From positions 65,887,431 through 65,951,430 of the forward strand of contig OZ024869.1 of NCBI GenBank assembly GCA_964017185.1: a DNA stretch of 64,000 nucleotides, in the 5' to 3' direction. Below the pieces are notes generated by a model. The model did not search any database, was not told the DNA's origin, and saw nothing but the letters and a program-made list of their open reading frames with translations. Origin of the DNA: Rugalucina vietnamica. Its lineage: Eukaryota; Mollusca; Bivalvia; Lucinida; Lucinidae. Numbering within the stretch: position 1 is the stretch's first letter; each line of letters starts with the position of its first letter. Positions 55,472 through 64,000 of the stretch are shown here, piece by piece. The position numbers were made by a program, and so were the translations under genes.

Positions 55472-57295
55472 TTGTCATACCAGCAAAAAGCAACCATGTT
55501 ATTCAAACTTGAAGATTTCATTGCTGCGCCTTCTCAGGAGCTGTTAAACTTGGCCAAAAAGAGTGATCTTTTAGACATTGCTAGTCATTATAGCATACCT
55601 GATGTCAAAACATCTATGTTAAAACGTGAAATTAAGAATGTTATCATTCAGTTTCTTGTTGATTAGGAATTTTTTGAACCCTCAGCTACATCTCTAATTA
55701 TGGTCTCACAAACCGACATACAGTTGAAAGAGTTAGAATTAAAAAGGCATCTTGAACTGGAAAAATTAAGATTAGAATTTGAAGAAAAAAGAAGGGCAGA
55801 TAAGGAAGAAAGGGAAGAAAGAATGCAAAAAGAAAAGTTAGAGCTTGAAAAACAAAAGTTAGCATTTGACGAAAGGGAAAGAGAAAAACAAAGAGAAATG
55901 GAAGAAAGACAGAAAGAAAAACAAAGAGAAATGGAAGAAAGACAGAAAGAAAAACAAAGAGAAATGAAAGAAAGATTAGAAAAACAAAGAGAGTTAGAAG
56001 AAAGGCTTGCAAAAGAAAAATTAGAGCAAGAAGAAAGAATTGAGGTTGAAAAAGAAAAACTGCAATATAGTTTAAAAATGAAAGAGCTTGAATTAAGCAG
56101 TAAATCAATGCCTCCTGTGTCTTTTGATCCTAGTAAAGTATTTGATGTTACAAAGCATATCAGGCTCGTTCCTCCATTTCAAGAAAAAGAAGTAGATAAG
56201 TACTTTTTACATTTTGAGAAGGTAGCAGAAAATTTGAAATGGCCAAAAGAGCATTGGACCTTGCTTCTACAGAGTGTTGTTATTGGTAAAGCTCGAGAAA
56301 TTTACACTCAGCTTCCACTTGATCAAAGTTCAGATTATGACACAGTCAAAAATCTGATTCTTAAGGCTTATGAGTTAGTACCTGAAGCTTATAGGCAGAA
56401 ATTCAGAAATTGTAGGAAAGAACATGACCAAACCCATGTAGAATTTGCTAGAACTAAGGAGCAATTATTTGATAGGTGGTGTTCTTCAAAGGATGTAAAG
56501 TCTGATCATGCAAAATTAAGACAGCTCATGCTTGTTGAAGAGTTCAAACGATGCATACACTCTGATGTCAAATCTTTTCTTGACGAAAGGGAAATAGAAA
56601 CTTTAGATGTAGCAGCACGATTAGCTGATGATTATGCTTTGACTCATAAGGTGTCTTTTGTAAATAAGCCTTACAAGAAACCTTTTAACCCTCAATTTAA
56701 ACCTAATACACCTCAGTCAAAACCATTTAACCCTCAACAGAGAAATAATTCTCCTCAACCTAATCCACAACCACAAGCTGGACTAACAGCTGATAGTTCC
56801 AGTCCTTCACATAATCCTAAAAATAAAGATACTAGTGAAAACAAATGTCAAAGATCCTCATACTCACCCCGGCTGTTTTGCAATTATTGTAAAGGTGACG
56901 GTCACGTCATTTCTGAATGTGAAACTTTGAAAAGAAGAAAAGAGAGACAAAATCAAAATAATTCTAGACCAACAGGTCTTACTTCTTTAAGGTCAAAACC
57001 ACAGTCGATTATTCAGGATGAAAATCCTATTTTGGCCAAAACGTCTGCGACTGATTGTATTATGGAGATTTATGAACCATTCTTATCAGAAGGTTTTGTG
57101 TCACTTACTAGTGATTCTGCCCAGTCTACCCCTATTAAAATCTTACGAGATACCGGAGCTTCTCAGTCTCTTATTTTAGCAGATACCCTGCCTTTTTCCG
57201 AGAAGACTTCAACTGGGACAAGTGTCCTTATTCAGGGAGTAGAGTGTGGATTTGTTAATGTACCGCTCCATAACATTTTTTGTCTTCAGACTTAG
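55472..57295 (+). pseudogene. gmr1-type gag and start of protease, with in-frame stop
   Basis: One frame with TAG at 55664-55666 separating a 64-codon N-terminal part from a 531-codon part starting at 55700. The second part begins with a long charged coiled coil (Glu/Lys/Arg-rich, residues 1-130, with a repeated REMEERQKEKQ block). A capsid-like domain follows (DKYFLHFEKVAENLKWPKEH, then EAYRQKFRN). A Gln/Pro/Asn-rich linker leads to a CCHC knuckle (CNYCKGDGHVISEC, about 393-406). Protease active site DTGA is at about residue 485. One T is missing in the run at about 57273-57278, ending the frame inside the protease. Confidence 0.85.
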
Positions 57296-60060
57296 TTTCT
57301 GGTCCTGTGGCTGTAGGTATTAGGCCTTCTTTACCTTTTAAAGGTGTTCACTTGCTATTAGGCAATGACTTAGCCGGAGATAAGGTTGTGGTAAACCCAC
57401 TTTTGACCAATACACCTTGTGAGGATCAATTGCCTGATCCCATTGAACAGGAAATTCCTGATCTTTACCCTTCATGTGCCGTTACAAGGGCTATGGCAAA
57501 AAAAGTCAAATTGAATGATGGGATACAGGATATTGACTTAACTGACACTTTTATAGGTCAGTCTTTTCATGATGAGATTTCAAAATCTCTTTCTTCAAGT
57601 CAAACTGACTTCAACAATCAAAGGTCAGACAATGACCTTTCACCTTCAATTTTTGACCAAGGTCACGACCAAATGTCAAGGTCACAACTTTGTCAAGAAC
57701 AGCATAGTGATCCTGAAATCTCGCCTTTATTTGAAAGGGCTTTAGATGAAAATGAAATTTCTCAGGTTCCTGTTTGTTTTTATGTCAAAAATGACATCTT
57801 AATGAGAAAATGGCGTCCTCCTGATGTTTCAGCGGAAGACGAATGGACCATAAATCACCAAATTGTGGTTCCTAAGGCTTATCGTCCTGAAATCTTAAAC
57901 TTGGCCCATGAAACTCCCATGTCAGGTCATTTAGGGATAAATAAGACTTACCACAAAATTCTCAAGCATTTCTACTGGCCAGGATTAAAATCTGATGTTT
58001 CCCAACATTGCAAATCCTGTCACACTTGTCAAATGGTAGGAAAACCTAATCAGACTATTCCAAAAGCTAATTTACAGCCTATTCCTGCATTTGATGAACC
58101 ATTTAGTAGGATTATCATTGACTGTGTAGGTCCGTTACCCAAGACTAAATCAGGTTGCCAATATCTCTTGACTATAATGTGTGCTTCAACACGTTTTCCT
58201 GAAGCAATTCCACTCAGGAATATCAAGACGAAAACAATAGTTAAGGCCCTTGTAAAGTTTTTCACACTTGTAGGTCTTCCAAAATCAGTCCAATCAGATC
58301 AGGGTTCCAATTTTATGTCAGGAACATTTCAGCAAGTAATGCATGAACTTGGCATTAAACAATACAAGTCATCAGCTTATCATCCTGAAAGTCAAGGTGC
58401 TTTGGAAAGATTCCATCAAACTTTGAAGAACATGATCAGATCTTACTGTTTTGACACCGAAAAAGATTGGGATGAAGGCATACATTTGCTATTATTTGCT
58501 GTCAGAGAGTCAGTACAAGAGTCTCTTGGGTTCAGTCCGTTTGAACTTGTTTTCGGACACACTGTTCGTGGACCTTTAAAACTTATGAAAGAGAAGTTTC
58601 TTTCAAGTAATGACAGTCTTTTGAACTTACTTCAGTATGTGTCTGACTTCAAATCTAGATTGACAAAAGCTTGGGAAGTTGCTCGGTCCAATCTTAAGTC
58701 AGCTCAGAGCAAAATGAAGTTGCATTTTGATGAAAATGCTCAGAACAGAAATTTTGACCCTGGAGACAAGGTGATTGCTCTTTTGCCCATTCCTGGCAGG
58801 CCATTACAAGCTAGATATTATGGTCCATATACTGTTGAGAAAAGGTTAAGTGATGTAAATTACATTGTTAACACTCCTGGGAGGCGCAAGCAAAAACAAT
58901 TATGTCATATTAACATGCTTAAAAAGTACATTGATAGGGATAGTGATAATGATAGTTCAGTTATTTCCTCAGTAAGCATAGTTAATTCTGTCCCTCATGA
59001 ACAAAATCAGACAGACTTTGAAGAAATGAACTCTGTGAACTGTGAACCATTATCCTCAAAACTCCAGAATTCTGACATTCTGCATGACCTCGATCAGAAA
59101 CTGTCACATCTAGATCCGGACAAGAAACATGAACTAAAACAATTAATTCTTGAATATGAGCACTTATTTCCGGACATTCCATCCAGAACCGATAAAATCT
59201 ACCATGATGTAGACATTATTGAAGGAGCAAAACCGGTGAAACAACATCCGTATAGACTTCATCCTGAAAGACAACAATATCTCAGGAAAGAAGTTAAGTA
59301 TTTGCTAGACAATGACTTTATAGAACCTAGTCAAAGTGAATGGAGTTCTCCTTGTATACTTGTGCCAAAATCTGATGGGACATTTCGAATGTGCACAGAC
59401 TATAGAAAAGTAAATTCTGTCACAAAAACTGACACATTTCCCATACCAAGAATTGATGATTGCATTGACAACATTGGTCACGCCAAATATGTGACAAAAT
59501 TCGATCTATTGAAAAGGTTTTGGCAGATTCCATCTACAAACAATCCAAAGGAGATTTTAGAATTAGGTATTACAGAAAGACAATTTCGAAATAAACTGAA
59601 AGCGCTGAAATGTTGCTTGGTTCGCTTGGTTAATAGTTTGATTTTCGGTCTGGATGGGTGTAAAGCTTACATCGACGATGCCATCATCTACAGTGAAGAG
59701 TGGAAACAACACCTGGAGATCATCAGAGAATTCTTCAAAAGACTCAGTGATGCTAAACTGACAATAAACTTACCGAAAAGTGAATTTTGCCATGCTAATT
59801 TGACATTTCTAGGACATATTGTTGGACAAGGTCAGGTCAGACCTGTAGAAGCCAAAGTTGAGGCTATATCAGATTTTCCTGTACCTACAGGAAAACGGCA
59901 ACTGATGCGCTTTTTGGGTATGGCTGGATATTACAGAAAGTTCTGTAATAATGTTTCAGTTTTAGCTGAGCCTTTGACAAACTTACTTTATGATAAGAAG
60001 GTCAGGTATGTTTGGAATAAGGCTTGTCAGAGTTTTTTGTTCAGTTTGGGCCATACTTAA
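57280..60060 (+). pseudogene. gmr1-type pol: end of protease, integrase, reverse transcriptase
   Basis: Continues in the -1 frame relative to gag. Protease end LLLGNDLAG is at residues 26-34. The integrase HHCC domain (H-x3-MSGH ... CKSCHTC) is at about 210-250. Core IIDCVGPL and SDQGSNF are followed by the catalytic Glu of GALE after 35 residues (D-D35-E), and a GPY/F-like module (RYYGPYTVEKR) is near 510. RT begins near 620 with SEWSSPCILVPKSDGTFRMC and has catalytic YIDD at about 796. The segment between FDLLKRFWQIP and RLVNSLIFGLDG (about 755-785) does not resemble RT and has replaced the expected GM-containing motif. The frame ends just after the RT connection. Confidence 0.87.
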
Positions 60061-60210
60061 AAGTGTTTCAGCTCTATTTACACTGTTAATCTGAAAAATA
60101 GACTCCATCTGAGTATTAGCTAGAGCATAAGTCTCATGTTGCAAGAGCACAATCTTGACATTAGACACATAAAAGGTAAAGATAATATAATTCCAGACAC
60201 CCTTTCAAGA
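60061..60210 (+). pseudogene. RNase H remnant
   Basis: Only the last ~25 codons of the RNase H are recognisable (HNLDIRHIKGKDNIIPDTLS, 60148-60207). The catalytic DEDD part is deleted. Confidence 0.75.
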
Positions 60211-60288
60211 GCTTGACAGTTTTGCCTTGTATGTTTGCATATGAGTATTGCAAAAGAAAGTTTTATTTCACAAAACTTTCTTTTCGTT

Positions 60289-60300
60289 GAAGAGGGGAAG
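60289..60300 (+). promoter_or_regulatory. gmr1-type polypurine tract
   Basis: GAAGAGGGGAAG directly before the right LTR. Confidence 0.85.
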
Positions 60301-61094
60301 TGTTATATATAATTGATTCAATAATATTGATTCTTTTAAAAGCTATTACTTATAATTTATATCTATATAATCAAAGGGGAGTAACCCAATTAATTAATAT
60401 ATATTTCTTTTTATGTTTCTACAATTTATTATCTAGAACTTTGTAGAAGAATGTCATTGATTATTTTTATCACTGTTATATAATTTAGAAGTATAGAAAA
60501 TTCTATGAGCACTTTGTGGATAATTCCAGATGAAAATGGAGTGAGTGTTTGTTTTACCATAAGTTAAAAATATATTTGGACTATGTATACTGAGATCTCG
60601 AAGGGTCTAGTGGACTCTCGTTTAGTCTTGATGGTCGTTGCGGCCTTGAATTCTCTCTGGAGAATTCTAAATTCTCTTTGGAGAATTTAAAAGAACTTTC
60701 GTTTAGTTCGTTTCTTTTCTAGAGAAAAGTTTATTATATCATTCTCTAGAAACCTGGAGAATTTCCTTAGATGTATAAATATAGGTCCCAATTCAGTCTT
60801 AGGCATTCAGAAATTTGAAGTGATTTAAAGTATATAATTTTGGTTGTTTCACTAGTGTTTTGTGTGGATTAAAATATACATGTGCTCATATTCTGGTTAC
60901 TGGATTGTGGACTTACATTTGAGGGACAAGGACTTATTTGACATTAACTTTGTAAGTTATTTATTTATTTATTTACTTATCTGTTTGTTTGTTTTTATGT
61001 ATTTGCAGCATTTATTTGTTTGATTAAATATTGTTAAGTTTAAATTACTTGGTTGTTTTTCGCTGTACCTGTCTAGTTACGCTAGGTCGTAACA
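60301..61094 (+). repeat. gmr1-type right LTR (794 bp)
   Basis: Identical by reading to the left LTR except for the short T-run, where it has TTTGTTTT. Confidence 0.93.
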
Positions 61095-61650
61095 CAAGGG
61101 CGAAATACTCTGCAGTCAAGGGTCGGATCTGGCTGAAATTCGAACTCATCCGAGATGTTATGGCTATCCTTGTTACTTCCAAGTATGAAGAAGATCCGAT
61201 TAAAATTGAAGGCGCTAGAGTGGCCACAACACAAAATAATGATTTTTTAAACACTCAAGGACAGCTAACTCCACAGTCAGTTGTCGAATCTAATTGAAAT
61301 TCAACCCATCCGAGATATCATAGTTGTCCTTGTTACCTGTAAGAATGAAGAAGATCCACTGAAAAATAATTGCGTAAGAGTGGCCACAACATTTTTCCCA
61401 TTATAAGTCTAAGGGGATTTTTCCAGACGCTCAAGGGCAGCTAACTCCGCAATCTGAGGTCAAACCTAGCCGAAATTCGAAGTCGTCCGAGATGTTATGG
61501 CTGTCCTTGTTTTTCCCAAGAATGAAGAAGATTCAATTAAAAATGAAGTTGCCAGAGTGGCCACAACATATTCCCCATTATAACTCAATGGTAGCTATCT
61601 GTTGCCATGGAAACCAGAGTTCTGATCCGACCTGGCCCAAAACCCAATAC
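61095..61650. repeat. 160-bp tandem array, right part
   Basis: Continuation of the array after the LTR insertion. About three to four units, diverging to the right, then the ACGG tract at 61738-61765. Confidence 0.83.
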
Positions 61651-61907
61651 AACCTTTCCCCTACTCAATGATGCTTTAGATAAAAAAATTATCACGATCA
61701 GCCTTGTTGTCTCAGAGATATTGAAGTTTGAAATGTGAACGGACGGACGGACGCACGGACGCCGGCTCGACTACATTACTATAAGGTCGCCTTGTGAGCC
61801 TTTGGCTCAGGTGAGCTAAAAAGACAATCAATTTTTGAGAGAACAATAAATCTTCAGACAATATAGCCTCATGTAATAAGCAGACAACACGCTTGGTGAT
61901 TTCCTTT

Positions 61908-61911
<4 letters not shown>

Positions 61912-61956
<45 letters not shown>

Positions 61957-61957
61957 C
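61912..61957. repeat. Poly-T tract
   Basis: About 46 T in a row. Confidence 0.95.
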
Positions 61958-62146
61958 AATTTGATATGTCTGTATCATGTGACCTTCACATTTTAATAAA
62001 CTTATGTTTTCTCTTTGCCAGAAAGCTTCATGAGAGCTTCATGAGAGCGATTCATGTCTACACTACTGTCTTTTATTTTTAGTGCAAAAATAGCGGCTTA
62101 TAAACTTTCGTAAATACACACATTTTAAAAACAAAAATCGACTTAC

Positions 62147-62225
62147 CTATGCAGCCGATGGATATCATAACAAACGTTAGTTTGTATCTGATAAGTATAA
62201 CCTCCCATTCTCTACAGCACTGCAT
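62147..62225 (-). CDS. Sulfotransferase gene B, exon 1
   Basis: 79-nt exon starting ATG at 62225. Its 26 residues begin MQCCREWEVI, with a hydrophobic end FVMISIGCI and donor ATAG/GTAAGT. Same length and phase as 19071-19149. It joins 47011-47078 and 44271-45099. The interval to exon 2 is about 15 kb because of mobile DNA. Confidence 0.83.
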
Positions 62226-63830
62226 GGTTGTACTAGAAAAACATAAATAAAAATCATAAAATGTGTTGCATACTAGTTCAAAGCTCTAACCGGCTAAGTA
62301 TTTTATCGATATTTTTTAAGACAAGGGCACTAGATATTTTTTTTTTAGTTTCATAGCTAGAACATATCAATGTAGATTCATATCTTGAATCATGGGCAGC
62401 TGATATATTTTTATATTATATTGAAATCAATGACAATCACAGCACCAGCAAGTAAGCCAGTACAGAGTGAAAAAACATCATTCAACATAACCCATGTTAT
62501 GATTCAGAAAAAAAACAACAACAAGCTACCATGGTTTTTAAATTCACTTGACACTCAATTAGTGTAAAAATGATTCTGATTCACACTGAATATAGAAGAC
62601 CAAGCGCTAAACGCTCACCAAAAGCATTTCTTCTTCGCATCAATATGTGAATGTTTCCCTGAAATTTAGCAATCGTCCAAATGATATGCAAATGCCCAAC
62701 TAAAGGAAAAACATTGATGAGATTTTTCCATTAAGTTCTTCATTATCTGCTCAAATTCAAAATGCTGTAATTATGTTATCTCTAATCGAATCTTTACAAA
62801 ATTCAGGTTTGAAGTACTAGAATATCTGTTCATTACCATTGTATAGACGAAATACATCAATGGTACCATCAGCTCAAGTTTTGTGTAATACTATGTGTTT
62901 CAATCTTTTAGCTGCCTTGCGGTTTTTCGCAGTTTGTTGAAACAGTGATGTTTGTCGTTCAAAAAAGAAAAAAAGATCAACCATGACCGCATGAGATCAT
63001 TAAAATTATGCTTTCAAACGTTTCGGGGCTTATTATGTATGTCTTTGGTATGCAAACGTTGTTCACAACGGTCGCAAATGACATGAGCTGTCAAACCTTT
63101 AGAACACGTGTTTCGACAAAATACGTACAGATAACAGATGGGGAGGATATGTGTCTGAGTACCTTTAGGTGCACTCAAAAGATTACATACGAGGGTACAC
63201 ATGCAATAATCCTTAGACAGAGAATGAAAATCGTGTAATTTTAAAGCGACTTTAATATTTGACCCCACATGGTTTGTGTGCCAGAGCTTCGACTTCTGGT
63301 TTAAAAGGGTATGCAAACGATATCTAAATAATATGTCTTTGAAAGTATATAGACGCAATTGTGTCATTACGTATGATCTTTAGAACAATTGATGAACGAT
63401 ACCCTTACTTTTCTTATTTTGTTGCATTTATATTCATTCGGTATACTGTGTGTCATATTGTTATCTCATCAGTTTTCTAATCCTTATCGTAAATCATTTT
63501 ATTTGTGTGATTCTTTTACTTCATATGGTATCTGAGATTAGAGCTGATTCGATCAACCACGTTTTCTGATCAGAACTGATACGATCGCTCATCTGTACTG
63601 ATTAGAAATGATACGATCACTCAGCTGTACTGATCAGAACTGATATGACCAACCACATGTTCTGATCAGAACTGATACGAACACTCAGCTGCACCGATCC
63701 GAATTGATACGTTCACTCAGCTGTACTGATCAGATCTAGGATTAATCACCTGCCGTCTAGAAAAATAACTTGACATTCTATAACGTGAAGTACCACTCGG
63801 TCCTCTTGATGATTTCATCTTCTTCTGTTT
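62226..63830. repeat. Upstream region of gene B, paralogous to 19150-21540
   Basis: Probable promoter/5' region. Matches to the gene A side include ACAGCACCAGCAAGTAAGCC (62440), TATGTGAATGTTTCCCTGAA (62644) and TTATCTCATCAG (63460). The stretch 62700-63400 has no counterpart in the A side and no recognisable gene. Confidence 0.6.
63536..63727 (+). repeat. 32-bp minisatellite, six units
   Basis: Six units of exactly 32 bp of the type GATCAGAACTGATACGATCA followed by CTCAGCTGTACT. Counterpart at 21384-21480. Confidence 0.9.
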
Positions 63831-63939
63831 GCAGGTTACCCACACATCCATTCAGACAATTCAGTCATATTCATGTAAGACCAGAGTCTGTGGAGCTAGC
63901 TGCACGTGTTCGTCTTTAAAATCCCCTAAACCTTACAAT

Positions 63940-64000
63940 GGGCTTACGATATGTTTTCTAGGTGTACGAGTATGTACCCTATTGTCAATTCAGTTTTTCC
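63940..64000 (+). repeat. Family A copy, running off the window
   Basis: GGGCTTACGATATGTTTTC and TACCCTATTGTCAATTCAGT match the family A 3' region. Confidence 0.65.

Larger units (their letters stand above)
54601..61094 (+). mobile_element. gmr1-type Ty3/gypsy LTR retrotransposon (integrase before RT)
   Basis: TSD CAAG (54597-54600, 61095-61098). Order is LTR, PBS, gag, protease, integrase, RT, RNase H remnant, PPT, LTR. Integrase upstream of RT is unlike ordinary gypsy elements and matches the gmr1 clade. The LTRs are 795 and 794 bp and differ only in one T-run. Despite that, gag has a stop, protease a frameshift, RT a replaced segment and RNase H a deletion. Confidence 0.9.
53151..61816. 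mobile_element. Pearl-like (Helentron-type) element with 160-bp tandem core, split by an LTR element
   Basis: Ends carry GCTCACCTGAG (53151) and CTCAGGTGAGC (61806-61816). Between them is a tandem array of ~160-161-bp units (53160-54600 and 61095-61650), followed by an ACGG tetranucleotide tract (61738-61765). Tandem ~160-bp cores plus an ACGG microsatellite are the described layout of bivalve pearl elements, which are grouped with non-autonomous Helentrons. The gmr1-type LTR element 54601-61094 inserted in the array. Confidence 0.72.

Noticed and set aside
55698-56108. 136-codon Phe/Leu-rich frame on the minus strand
   Set aside because: Antisense shadow of the Glu/Lys-rich coiled coil of the gmr1-type gag.
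57268-57295. Programmed -1 frameshift between gag-protease and pol
   Set aside because: The T-run is not arranged as a canonical slippery heptamer in the gag frame and lies in the middle of the protease domain, so a one-base loss is more likely.
61712-61978. Minus-strand frame with a poly-Lys stretch
   Set aside because: Produced by the poly-T tract and an unrelated flank.
63536-63727. CRISPR-like array of 32-bp repeats
   Set aside because: Units are directly adjacent without spacers and the genome is eukaryotic; it is a minisatellite.

Overview
The window is eukaryotic. It is AT-rich, with interrupted coding sequence, GT-AG splice sites, type II membrane sulfotransferases and dense layers of nested transposons. 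The repeat types point to a mollusc, most probably a bivalve: a pearl-like array of ~160-bp units with an ACGG tract, tRNA-derived SINEs, BEL/Pao and gmr1-type LTR elements, and hammerhead-bearing 370-bp repeats. The species is not determined, and no bacterial, phage or CRISPR feature is present.

Host genes. (1) A one-exon GlcNAc/Gal-type carbohydrate sulfotransferase (CHST1/3-like) lies on the minus strand at 1683-3353. (2) Two tandem paralogues of a second sulfotransferase type (Sulfotransfer_2, HNK-1ST/CHST8-14-like) also lie on the minus strand. I could assemble each from three exons joined in phase. Gene A has exon 1 at 19071-19149, exon 2 at 11272-11339 and exon 3 at 7962-8792. It is intact and encodes 325 aa. 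Gene B has exons at 62147-62225, 47011-47078 and 44271-45099, and carries a one-base insertion in exon 3. The exons and parts of the flanks of A and B match, so the locus arose by a duplication whose introns were later filled independently by mobile DNA.

Mobile DNA by region. Intron 2 of gene A holds a ~2-kb foldback element (9009-11003), itself interrupted by a 370-bp-period retrozyme-like repeat with two hammerhead motifs. Intron 1 of A holds a LINE with endonuclease, RT and a C-terminal zinc finger (12.9-18.0 kb, 3' end duplicated in tandem). It also holds a second retrozyme-like dimer (18.45-18.9 kb) with one hammerhead whose core is fully intact. Between A and B lies a dead BEL/Pao retrotransposon (25918-41360, TSD TGTAG). 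It is split by a 7.46-kb element with long terminal inverted repeats and dense CCATGG arrays (31014-38473, TSD TAGA), and its right LTR is split by a 5'-truncated retroelement copy (40086-41194). Intron 1 of B holds a TIR element (45918-46920), SINEs, family B repeats, a decayed retrozyme and a pearl/Helentron-like array (53151-61816). A gmr1-type Ty3/gypsy element with integrase upstream of reverse transcriptase (54601-61094) has inserted into that array. Its LTRs are almost identical, yet its genes are broken.

The most interesting signal is the retrozyme family. Two diverged subfamilies in the same ~370-bp unit keep hammerhead geometry, with compensatory changes in stems I, II and III and a palindromic stem III suited to dimeric ribozymes.
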